A stretch of DNA of 13,787 bases from DAOMOP01 sp035444405 (GCA_035444405.1 DAOMOP010000104.1:1-13787), one strand, 5' to 3'; numbered from the stretch's first letter, positions 7,148 through 12,301 are shown. Program-made: numbers and translations. Notes: generated by a model from the letters alone, not told the origin.

Positions 7148-7534
7148 ATGGAAAAAGCCGTCGCCCTGCAGGTCTTCGAAGCGCTGTCGTCCCCGGTGCG
7201 GCTCGACGTGTTCCGCCTGCTCGTGCAGGCCGGGCGCGCCGGCAAGGTGGCCGGCGAGATCGCCGAGGCGCTCGACGTGCCGCCGACCAACCTGTCGTTC
7301 CATTTGAAGGGGCTCACGCAGTGCGGCCTCGCGTCGGTCGAGCAGGAAGGGCGCTACCAGCGCTATCGCGCCAACATCCCGCTGATGCTCGACACGATCG
7401 CGTTCCTGACCGCGAACTGCTGCGCCGACGATCCCGACGAATGCGCCGACCTGCGCCGCGGCACGCCGGCCGCGGCGCCGTTCCTGCCCGCCCTCGAACC
7501 CGTCGCCCGAGCCCGAGGGACGTCCCGATCGTGA
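7148..7534 (+). CDS. arsR: ArsR/SmtB-family arsenic-responsive repressor (AfArsR-like)
   Basis: The 128-residue winged-helix repressor has a core (VFEALSSPVRLDVFRLLVQ... VPPTNLSFHLKGLTQCGLAS) of ArsR type. It lacks the CVC motif of classical ArsR in the DNA-binding helix. Instead it carries a cysteine group beyond the wing: C91, C92 and C99 in NCCADDPDEC, very like the Cys95/Cys96/Cys102 As(III) site of Acidithiobacillus ferrooxidans ArsR. It would bind the palindrome at 7122-7137 and release it on arsenite. No convincing ribosome-binding site precedes the ATG, and the leader is short, so leaderless or weak initiation is possible. The stop overlaps the arsC start by 4 bp (GTGA), so the two are translationally coupled. 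Confidence 0.9.
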   Translation: MEKAVALQVFEALSSPVRLDVFRLLVQAGRAGKVAGEIAEALDVPPTNLSFHLKGLTQCGLASVEQEGRYQRYRANIPLMLDTIAFLTANCCADDPDECADLRRGTPAAAPFLPALEPVARARGTSRS

Positions 7535-8010
7535 ACGTGCTGTTCCTGTGCACCGGCAACTCGTGCCGCTCGATCCTCGCCGAAGCCACCTTCAACGCGC
7601 TCGCCCCCGCGCCGCTGCGCGCAGTGAGCGCCGGCAGCGAGCCGACCGGCTACGTGCATCCGCGCGCGCTCGCGCTGCTCGCGCGCGAAGGCATCGCCAC
7701 CGACGGCTGTCACAGCAAGTCGTGGAACGCGCTGCCCGTCACGCCCGAGCTCGTCATCACCGTGTGCGCGAGCGCTGCGGGCGAGACCTGCCCGGTCACT
7801 CTCGCGCCGGTGCCGCGCGCGCACTGGGGCGTGGACGATCCGGCCAAGGCGACCGGCAGCGACGCCGAGATCGATGCGGCGTTCGAAACCGCCTATCGCA
7901 TCCTGCGCACCCGCATCGAAGCCTTTCTCGCACTGCCCGCCGATCTCGCCCAACGCGATCCGGCCACCTTCAAGGCCGAGCTCGCGCGGATCGGCACCCT
8001 GCTTCCTTGA
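7531..8010 (+). CDS. arsC: Arsenate reductase, low-molecular-weight protein tyrosine phosphatase type
   Basis: The 159-residue enzyme reduces arsenate to arsenite in the cytoplasm. The N-terminus holds the phosphatase P-loop CTGNSCRS (residues 7-14, CX5R) with the nucleophilic cysteine C7. The second redox region, VITVCASAAGETCP, provides two further cysteines, as in the thiol-relay ArsC enzymes, followed by the HWGVDDPA segment that includes the general-acid aspartate. It is not the glutaredoxin-type ArsC of plasmid R773. The start is GTG at 7531, overlapping the arsR1 stop, with GAGGGA about 10 nt upstream. The next gene, arsD, follows after 31 bp, so arsR1-arsC-arsD reads as one operon. 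Confidence 0.95.
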   Translation: MNVLFLCTGNSCRSILAEATFNALAPAPLRAVSAGSEPTGYVHPRALALLAREGIATDGCHSKSWNALPVTPELVITVCASAAGETCPVTLAPVPRAHWGVDDPAKATGSDAEIDAAFETAYRILRTRIEAFLALPADLAQRDPATFKAELARIGTLLP

Positions 8011-8041
8011 TCGACAACCGACTTACACACGGAGATCCACC

Positions 8042-8392
8042 ATGAAAACCATCCAGATTTTCGACCCCGCCCTGTGCTGCGCGAGCGGCGTGTGCGGCAC
8101 CGACGTCGACCAGGCCCTCGTCACCGCGGCGGCCGACCTCGACTGGGCCAAGCAGCAGGGCGCCCGCCTCGAGCGCTTCAACCTCGCGCAGCAGCCGCAG
8201 GCCTTTGCCGACAACGCAGTGGTCACGGCCTTCCTCGAGCGCTCGGGGCAGGACGCGCTGCCGCTGGTGCTCGTCGACGGCGAGATTGCGCTGGCCGGCC
8301 GCTACCCGAGCCGCGACGAGCTCACCCGCTGGGCCGACATCAAGCCGACCCTGAAGCCCGTGCAGAGCGAGTGCTGCGGCCACTGCAGCTGA
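8042..8392 (+). CDS. arsD: ArsD arsenic metallochaperone / weak repressor
   Basis: The 116-residue protein has the diagnostic As(III)-binding cysteines C12, C13 and C18 (DPALCCASGVC), exactly at the positions used by plasmid R773 ArsD, and the family core LPLVLVDGEIALAGRYPSRDEL. The tail keeps cysteines in ECCGHCS (C111, C112, C115) rather than two CC pairs. ArsD hands arsenite to the ArsA ATPase and is also a weak ars repressor. The start at 8042 has GGAGAT about 7 nt upstream. No arsA follows; a strong hairpin ends the apparent operon. Either ArsA is encoded elsewhere, ArsD works without it, or the gene is a relic of a larger operon. Confidence 0.95.
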   Translation: MKTIQIFDPALCCASGVCGTDVDQALVTAAADLDWAKQQGARLERFNLAQQPQAFADNAVVTAFLERSGQDALPLVLVDGEIALAGRYPSRDELTRWADIKPTLKPVQSECCGHCS

Positions 8393-8413
8393 GGCGCCGC
8401 GGCGCAGCACCCA

Positions 8414-8445
8414 CGGCGGTGCGGCCGGCCGACGCCGCACCGCCG
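8414..8445 (+). terminator. GC-rich hairpin downstream of arsD
   Basis: The perfect 12-bp inverted repeat CGGCGGTGCGGC / GCCGCACCGCCG (8414-8425 and 8434-8445) has an 8-nt loop and starts 21 bp after the arsD stop. There is no T-tract after it, so it may be a transcript-end or stabilising structure rather than a textbook intrinsic terminator. Confidence 0.55.
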
Positions 8446-8631
8446 CAGGGCCCGGCCACGACACCCGTTCGAAGTCCGCGCAACATCCGTACGGCCGCGA
8501 CCGGACACGTCCGCTCGACGGCGGCACGCCGTGCCGGCCAGAATCCTTGAACCGCCTCCTCCACGCCTGCGACTCATGTCACGAAGGCCGCGCGACAGCG
8601 GCTGCGCCCCAACGAGAGAGAGGAGCACATC

Positions 8632-8835
8632 ATGGCCAGCATCACGCACACCCGCCCCGAGTCCCGCCGCAGCGTCCGCCACCTCGACGTCGCCGCCATC
8701 ATCACCGAGCTGCTCCGCAACGAGGAGGACGCCGACGACCTCGCGCTCGACGAGCACACCTTGTGCCACCTGATCGAGGCGGACGGCATGATCGGATACG
8801 ATCCAGAAGTGGGGATGCTGCCGATCGGCCGGTAA
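8632..8835 (+). CDS. Hypothetical small protein (67 aa)
   Basis: This 67-codon ORF begins at ATG 8632 with GAGGAG 6 nt upstream, good evidence that it is translated. The protein has a basic N-terminus (HTRPESRRSVRHLD) followed by an acidic, probably helical part (VAAIITELLRNEEDADDLAL, then DEHTLCHLIEADGMIGY). It has one cysteine, no membrane segment and no signal peptide. I do not recognise a family. It lies 239 bp after arsD, beyond a strong hairpin, so it may have its own promoter in 8446-8631, although I see no convincing box there. Another short ORF with a good ribosome-binding site starts 7 bp after its stop. A role in arsenic handling is possible by position only. Confidence 0.6.
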   Translation: MASITHTRPESRRSVRHLDVAAIITELLRNEEDADDLALDEHTLCHLIEADGMIGYDPEVGMLPIGR

Positions 8836-8842
8836 AGGAGGC

Positions 8843-9016
8843 ATGCACCCCCGACCAGCCGTCGAGGCCTCCGGTCACCGCAGGCCGACGATCGGAGGGG
8901 TGGTGCAAGCTGCGCTTGCAGACGGTCCGCTCGACTGCTGGTCCAGTCACTTGGTCAGCCATGGCCGGCATCCGCCAGCAATGTCGACCCCAAGGCGTCG
9001 AGGCGTGCGGACTTGA
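8843..9016 (+). CDS. Possible small ORF (57 aa), doubtful
   Basis: The ATG at 8843 stands 3 nt after the sequence AAAGGAGG that overlaps the stop of the previous gene, so initiation is conceivable though the spacing is short. The frame runs 57 codons and gives a composition rich in Pro, Arg, His and Gly with no recognisable motif. Apart from it, the 238 bp between 8836 and 9073 show nothing I can name. It is listed because of the Shine-Dalgarno-like sequence, and may well be non-coding. Confidence 0.2.
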   Translation: MHPRPAVEASGHRRPTIGGVVQAALADGPLDCWSSHLVSHGRHPPAMSTPRRRGVRT

Positions 9017-9073
9017 TCCACCACCATATCACCACCAAAATGGAACCGCTCATACCCTGTTTTCGAACGCGCC

Positions 9074-9320
9074 ATGCCTGCGACGATGACCCTCAAGAAC
9101 ATCCCCGATGACATCTATGCCCGCCTGAAGGAAGCTTGCCGACGCCCATCACCGCAGCCTGAACAGCGAGGTGATTGCCTGCCTTGAGCGCACGCTCGTG
9201 CCCACGCGCGTGCCTGCCCAGAAGCGGCTCGCGCGCGCGCGCCGACTGCGGCAAGACATGGCGCCAGGAGAATTCAGTGCTGCCGAGATCGACGCAGCCA
9301 TCGATGAAGGCCGGCCATGA
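9074..9320 (+). pseudogene. vapB: VapB/FitA-like antitoxin, frameshifted
   Basis: Translation from ATG 9074 gives MPATMTLKNIPDDIYARLKEA, the start of a FitA/Arc-like ribbon-helix-helix antitoxin, then leaves the family reading. Skipping one base at about 9137 restores ADAHHRSLNSEVIACLERTL and the rest of the protein, ending EIDAAIDEGRP with a TGA at 9318-9320. That stop overlaps the toxin start as ATGA, the normal coupling of vapBC operons. As written the frame stops at about 9186 after some 37 residues, so the toxin-neutralising C-terminus is lost. A single-base sequencing insertion is the alternative explanation. No clear ribosome-binding site was seen. Confidence 0.75.
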
Positions 9321-9710
9321 TCGTGGTCGACACGAACATCATTACCTACCTGTACCTTCCGACCGAGTACACGGCGCTCGCCGAACGACTCCTGGAGCAA
9401 GACCCCGATTGGATTGCGCCGTCCCTGTCGCGCAGCGAGCTGCGTAACGTGCTCGCGCACTACTTGCGCAAACGACTCCTGACCTTCGACAAGGCCTTCG
9501 CAGCGAAGCGGAGGCGTTGCTTGCGGAGCGCGAGTACGACCCCGATTCCTGCTCGGTGCTACGCCTCGTCGAAAGGAGCGATTGTTCGGCGTACGACTGC
9601 GAATTCGTCGCGTTGGCGACGAAACTCGGCGCCCCCTCGTGACGATGGACAAGAAGGTCCTGAGCGCCTTCCCGGACCTCGCGATTTCCCTGTCGGCGGC
9701 ATTGTCCTGA
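9317..9710 (+). pseudogene. vapC: VapC-like PIN-domain toxin, two frameshifts
   Basis: The N-terminus MIVVDTNIITYLYLPTEYTA and SRSELRNVLAHYLRKRLLTF are a PIN ribonuclease, with acidic residues D5 and the E of SRSEL. Near 9500 the frame must shift by -1 to continue as EAEALLAEREYDPDSCSVLR and SAYDCEFVALATKLGAP, which carries the third acidic residue. A second -1 shift in the run of five C at 9632-9636 is needed to read LVTMDKKVLSAFPDLAIS and reach a TGA at 9708-9710. The unshifted frame runs into the neighbouring mobile element. PIN toxins cut tRNA or rRNA; this copy cannot make an intact product as written. The final TGA is part of the target duplication of the adjacent element. Confidence 0.78.
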
Positions 9711-9712
9711 GC
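9708..9712. repeat. Target-site duplication TGAGC, left copy
   Basis: TGAGC directly precedes the left terminal repeat and is found again directly after the right one (10627-10631). Five-base duplications are the hallmark of Tn3-family transposition. The first three bases are the stop codon of the vapC remnant. Confidence 0.88.
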
Positions 9713-9752
9713 GGGGTCGTCTCAGAAAACGCACAAAATAAAGCACGTCAAG
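9713..9752. repeat. Left terminal inverted repeat of the Tn3-type element
   Basis: About 40 bp. The outer 19 bp match the other end perfectly; the inner part (ACAAAATAAAGCACGTCAAG) matches it imperfectly, with shared A-rich and GCACG-y-CAA blocks. Confidence 0.85.
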
Positions 9753-9803
9753 CCAATGGCATTTGAGGCAACGAAGGCATGCCGTGCTTGATCCACAAAG
9801 GAA

Positions 9804-9839
9804 AAGGCTTCTCGCAAACGAAGGTCTACGAGAAGCCTT
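9804..9839 (-). terminator. Intrinsic terminator of the higBA-like operon
   Basis: The perfect 11-bp stem AAGGCTTCTCG / CGAGAAGCCTT (9804-9814 and 9829-9839) has a 14-nt loop. Read leftwards it is followed by TTTTCCTTT. It lies 94 bp past the antitoxin stop, inside the mobile element, in the right orientation to end the toxin-antitoxin transcript. Confidence 0.75.
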
Positions 9840-9933
9840 AACGAGAGATCGGCGAATCTAGCGCCGACGTGGGCCGGATGTTCTCGAAAACCGTTCTCGC
9901 TTGAAGTCGGTGCAGAACAGCGAGTTTCGAGAA

Positions 9934-10224
9934 TCAGGCATGCAGCGTCTTGAGCGCCACATCCGGCGCAGTAAGCACGATCTTGAGCAAGGCGGCAGCG
10001 GGACCGGTCGGGTTGCGGCGATGCTGTTCCCAGTTTTGCAGTGTCTTGATGCTGACCTGCATCAACTGGGCAAATTCGCTTTGTGACAGCCCGATTTTCT
10101 CACGTACCGCCTTCACATCCGGCGTCGTAACCTTGATCCGGCGCGAGGCGGGCGCTTCCCCGCGAGCAATCGCCTTGGCTTCTTTCAGGCTTTGCACCAG
10201 GTCATCAAACAATGCTTGTTCCAT
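9934..10224 (-). CDS. higA: HigA-type (XRE family) antitoxin
   Basis: The 96-residue protein has a C-terminal helix-turn-helix of the Xre type (about residues 36-72), including REKIGLSQSEFAQLMQVSIK followed by TLQNWEQHRRNPTG. Its N-terminal helix (EQALFDDLVQSLKEAKAIAR) is like that of antitoxins of HigB-2/HigA-2 pairs. It should bind and neutralise the cognate RelE-fold toxin and repress the operon promoter. The start at 10224 has AAGGAG 7 nt upstream, and the ancestral stop of the toxin gene lies 1 nt before it. The gene is second in the operon, the order usual for higBA. The frame is intact, in contrast to the toxin. It is encoded within the Tn3-type element. Confidence 0.88.
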   Translation of the reverse strand: MEQALFDDLVQSLKEAKAIARGEAPASRRIKVTTPDVKAVREKIGLSQSEFAQLMQVSIKTLQNWEQHRRNPTGPAAALLKIVLTAPDVALKTLHA

Positions 10225-10225
10225 C

Positions 10226-10537
10226 TCATAGCTCCTTCACAAATTCGCGCAGCAAGGCGGTTTCCCGGTCGGTCAAATCGTCCTTTTTCGACTTCGGTTA
10301 GATCAGCAGCATGTAAATCCGCCCGTCGTTCCGGAGCCAGTAGTAAATCACCCGAACCCCGCCGCTCTTACCACGCCCAGGCAGCGCGTGGCGCAGCTTA
10401 CGGATTCCACCGCCACCCTTGATGATGTCGCCCCGTTCCGGGTTTTCCACCAAGACATTCTGGAGGCCCGCGTACTCATCATCCGTCAGTAGCGCGGCAA
10501 GCAGGCGGGTGAATGTTGGGGTTTCGATGAATTCCAT
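10226..10537 (-). pseudogene. higB: HigB-2/RelE-like toxin with in-frame stop codon
   Basis: The coding frame starts MEFIETPTFTRLLAALLTDD at 10537 and holds the RelE-fold core GGGGIRKLRHALPGRGKSGG followed by VRVIYYWLRNDGRIYMLLI. At codon 80 a TAA (10300-10298) interrupts it. The same frame then continues with PKSKKDDLTDRETALLREFV-KEL to a TGA one base before the antitoxin. Family members, from memory, have a tyrosine here (I-Y-x-K-x-x-x-D-L-T), so one base change of a Tyr codon (TAC or TAT) to TAA explains the stop. The full gene would make 103 residues; as written 79 are made and the C-terminal strand end and helix are lost. RelE-like toxins cleave mRNA at the ribosome. It is probably inactive unless the stop is a sequencing error. 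Confidence 0.82.
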
Positions 10538-10544
10538 GCCCTGC

Positions 10545-10573
10545 ATTCTATACGCCAATGGCGGATAGCGCAA
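10545..10573 (-). promoter_or_regulatory. Promoter and palindromic operator of the higBA-like operon
   Basis: On the leftward strand a -35 TTGCGC (10573-10568), a 17-bp spacer and a -10 TAGAAT (10550-10545) precede the toxin start. The spacer is filled by the palindrome TATACGCCA-a-TGGCGGATA (10549-10567), whose 9-bp arms match at 8 positions. This is a natural binding site for the HigA antitoxin. AGGG just before the ATG at 10537 is a modest ribosome-binding site. Confidence 0.65.
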
Positions 10574-10587
10574 CGGCTATGACAAAT

Positions 10588-10626
10588 CGTTGGCGTGCGA
10601 TTTTTTCCGTTTTCTGAGACGACCCC
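10588..10626. repeat. Right terminal inverted repeat of the Tn3-type element
   Basis: About 39 bp in inverted orientation. The outer 19 bp (CGTTTTCTGAGACGACCCC) are the exact complement of the left end; further in are a T-run and TTGGCGTGC, corresponding to the GCACG-y-CAA block. Confidence 0.85.
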
Positions 10627-10631
10627 TGAGC
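10627..10631. repeat. Target-site duplication TGAGC, right copy
   Basis: Identical to 9708-9712. Removing 9713-10631 would restore the uninterrupted sequence TCCTGAGCGCGCTG at the end of vapC. Confidence 0.88.
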
Positions 10632-10650
10632 GCGCTGCCGCCGCCGGTCG

Positions 10651-10707
10651 TCACCCCGGAACCAGCGCACCTAGACTTTCGGCGGCGACAACGACGTGCT
10701 TGAGCAT
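10651..10707 (-). other. 18-codon ORF after acr3, possible gene remnant
   Basis: AGGAGG stands 4 nt before an ATG at 10707, directly after the acr3 stop, and opens the peptide MLKHVVVAAESLGALVPG before a TGA. A ribosome-binding site this good in front of only 18 codons suggests a leader peptide or the stump of a lost third gene of the arsR2-acr3 operon. I do not recognise the peptide. Confidence 0.25.
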
Positions 10708-10715
10708 ACGGCCTC

Positions 10716-11795
10716 CTACGCGTGCGCCGGCACCGCCGCCGGGAATCGATCACGCGTGCGGTTCGCGATGCGCACCAGCGCCAGCATCAGCGGCACCTCG
10801 ACCAGCACGCCGACCACGGTCGCGAGCGCCGCGCCCGACTGCAGACCGAACAGCGCGATCGCCACGGCCACCGCGAGCTCGAAGAAGTTGCTCGCACCGA
10901 TCATCGCGCCGGGCGCGGCGACCGCGTGCGGCACCTTCCAGGCTTTCGCCCAGCGGTAGGCGATGAAGAAGATCAGAAAGGTCTGGATGATGAGCGGCAC
11001 CGCGATCAGCGCGATGTGCAGCGGGTTGTTCAGGATCACCTCGCCCTGGAACGCGAACAGCAGCACCAGCGTGACCAGCAGCGCGGCCGGCGTCACCGGC
11101 GCGATGCGACGGCGGAACAGCTCGTCGAACCATTTCTGCCCGTGGCGGGCGATCAGCATCACTCGTGTCGCATAGCCGGCCGACAGCGGGATGACGATGT
11201 AGAGCAGCACGGACAGCGCGACGGTGTCCCACGGCACGACGATATCGGAGACGCCGAGCAGGAACACGACGATCGGCGCGAACGCGAACAGCATGATGAG
11301 GTCGTTCAACGCGACCTGCACCAGCGTGTAGGCGGCGTCGCCGCGCGTCAGATAGCTCCACACGAACACCATCGCCGTGCACGGCGCGGCGCCGAGCAGG
11401 ATCGCGCCGGCGAGGTATTCGCGCGCGAGCGCTTCGGGGATGAACGGCCGGAATACGACGATCAGGAAGAACCACGCGATCGCGAACATCATGAATGGCT
11501 TGATCAGCCAGTTCACCGAGGTCGTGATGACGAGCCCCTTCGGCTGGCGGCGCACGCCGAGGATCGCGGCGAAGTCGATCTGCACCATCATCGGGAAGAT
11601 CATCGCCCAGATCAGCATCGCGACCGGCAGCGACACCTGCGCGTATTCCATCTTCGAGAGCGCCGCGGGCACGGCCGGCGCGAGCTGGCCGAGGGCCACA
11701 CCGGCGACGATGCACAGCGCCACCCATACCGTCAGATAGCGCTCGAAAAAGCCCAGTCCACCGCCCGCGTCGGGCATCTGCGTGCGATCCGTCAT
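10716..11795 (-). CDS. acr3: Acr3-family arsenite efflux permease
   Basis: The 359-residue inner-membrane protein has about ten hydrophobic segments. It carries the two residues essential in characterised Acr3 proteins at matching places: C139 in LLGAAPCTAMVF (fourth membrane segment) and E306 in GASNFFELAVAV (ninth). It expels arsenite driven by the membrane potential and does not need ArsA. The start at 11795 has GGGGAAG about 6 nt upstream; a longer in-frame reading would overlap arsR2 in another frame. It lies 118 bp downstream of arsR2 on the same strand, with a strong hairpin in between, so arsR2-acr3 is one arsenite-inducible unit. It is convergent with arsR1CD and would export the arsenite made by ArsC. 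Confidence 0.96.
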   Translation of the reverse strand: MTDRTQMPDAGGGLGFFERYLTVWVALCIVAGVALGQLAPAVPAALSKMEYAQVSLPVAMLIWAMIFPMMVQIDFAAILGVRRQPKGLVITTSVNWLIKPFMMFAIAWFFLIVVFRPFIPEALAREYLAGAILLGAAPCTAMVFVWSYLTRGDAAYTLVQVALNDLIMLFAFAPIVVFLLGVSDIVVPWDTVALSVLLYIVIPLSAGYATRVMLIARHGQKWFDELFRRRIAPVTPAALLVTLVLLFAFQGEVILNNPLHIALIAVPLIIQTFLIFFIAYRWAKAWKVPHAVAAPGAMIGASNFFELAVAVAIALFGLQSGAALATVVGVLVEVPLMLALVRIANRTRDRFPAAVPAHA

Positions 11796-11859
11796 GCCGT
11801 CTTCCCCGTGAATTCTGAATAGGTCCTGCCCGTGAGTATCGATCGCCCAACGCGAGCGA

Positions 11860-11893
11860 CCGGCGCAGGCCGACGTCGCCGGCCTGCGTCCGG
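11860..11893 (-). other. Hairpin between arsR2 and acr3
   Basis: CCGGCGCAGGCC (11860-11871) pairs with GGCCTGCGTCCGG (11881-11893) with a single bulged base and a 9-nt loop. No T-run follows on the transcribed strand. It may separate the expression levels of the repressor and the pump. Confidence 0.5.
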
Positions 11894-11913
11894 CCATGGG
11901 CGAGGGGTGAGCC

Positions 11914-12261
11914 TCAATCGTACAGCGCGAGCGACGGGCGCCCAGCCATCGTCGCGAGCCGCTCGCGGTCCTGCGCGTACGCCTGCGCCGCCGCCTCGCC
12001 GTGCGCCGCGCCGGCGAGCACCTCGAGCGCCCAGCCGGGCAGTTCGGGATGCAGCCGGTAATGCACCCATTGCCCGCGGCGCTCGTCGACGACCAGCCCG
12101 GCCTCGCGCAGCATCGCCAGGTGCCGCGAGATCTTGGGCTGCGACATCGCGAGCGCATGGGTGAGCTCGCACACGCACAGCGAAGCTTCCGCGCGCAGCA
12201 GCAGCACGCAGCGCAGGCGGGTCGGGTCGGACAGGAGTCGGAACAGCAGTTCGGGGTTCAT
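11914..12261 (-). CDS. arsR: Classical ArsR-family arsenite-responsive repressor
   Basis: The 115-residue protein is full length for ArsR. It has the CVC metal site in the recognition region (SLCVCELTHAL, C29 and C31, with a threonine where the third cysteine of R773 ArsR would be), the helix-turn-helix MSQPKISRHLAMLREAGLV and the wing DERRGQWVHYRLHP. It releases DNA when trivalent arsenic or antimony binds. I prefer the start at 12261 (MNPELLFRLLSDPTRL), which fits family N-termini; an ATG at 12279 would add six residues but lies in the operator palindrome. Neither has a good ribosome-binding site. It heads the arsR2-acr3 unit and differs in sensor design from arsR1 of the same island. Confidence 0.92.
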   Translation of the reverse strand: MNPELLFRLLSDPTRLRCVLLLRAEASLCVCELTHALAMSQPKISRHLAMLREAGLVVDERRGQWVHYRLHPELPGWALEVLAGAAHGEAAAQAYAQDRERLATMAGRPSLALYD

Positions 12262-12275
12262 CGGCGCGCAGCTTA

Positions 12276-12301
12276 GCATACATACGGACAGGCATATATG
12301 C
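12276..12301. promoter_or_regulatory. Operator-like palindrome upstream of arsR2
   Basis: GCATACAT (12276-12283) and ATATATGC (12294-12301) form an inverted repeat matching at 7 of 8 positions with a 10-bp spacer, an AT-rich island in GC-rich DNA just upstream of arsR2. A second perfect palindrome, ATGCGCGCAT (12298-12307), overlaps its edge. It resembles ArsR/SmtB-type operators; binding by ArsR2 is inferred. A possible -10 TATGCT (12280-12275, leftward strand) overlaps it. Confidence 0.55.

Larger units (their letters stand above)
9713..10626. mobile_element. Non-autonomous Tn3-family-type element (914 bp) carrying a HigBA-type toxin-antitoxin operon
   Basis: The element is bounded by terminal inverted repeats whose outer 19 bp are identical (GGGGTCGTCTCAGAAAACG) and is flanked by a perfect 5-bp duplication TGAGC. 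The terminal sequence is of the Tn3-family kind, which typically has 38-bp repeats starting GGGG and ending near an ACG(C/T)TAAG-like block; here both arms keep GCACG-y-CAA. There is no transposase, resolvase or other long ORF inside. The only genes are a leftward toxin and antitoxin with their own promoter, operator-like palindrome and terminator. Base composition is visibly less GC-rich than the flanking genes, which supports foreign origin. Movement would need a transposase supplied in trans. Confidence 0.85.

Noticed and set aside
6172..8010. 612-codon rightward ORF spanning cbbR, arsR and arsC
   Set aside because: Only its last 159 codons are a real gene (arsC, from GTG 7531); the upstream part is the wrong frame of cbbR and arsR and is Arg/Ala/Pro-rich.
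9881..9933. Inverted repeat TTCTCGAAA (9881-9889) / TTTCGAGAA (9925-9933) as a resolution site or terminator
   Set aside because: The arms are only 9 bp with a 35-nt loop, there is no resolvase gene and no T-tract; it is not strong enough to name.
10716..12158. Possible ArsR-Acr3 fusion of 480 codons
   Set aside because: The extension upstream of 11795 is an alternate frame of arsR2; the real arsR2 lies in another frame and acr3 has its own ATG and ribosome-binding site.
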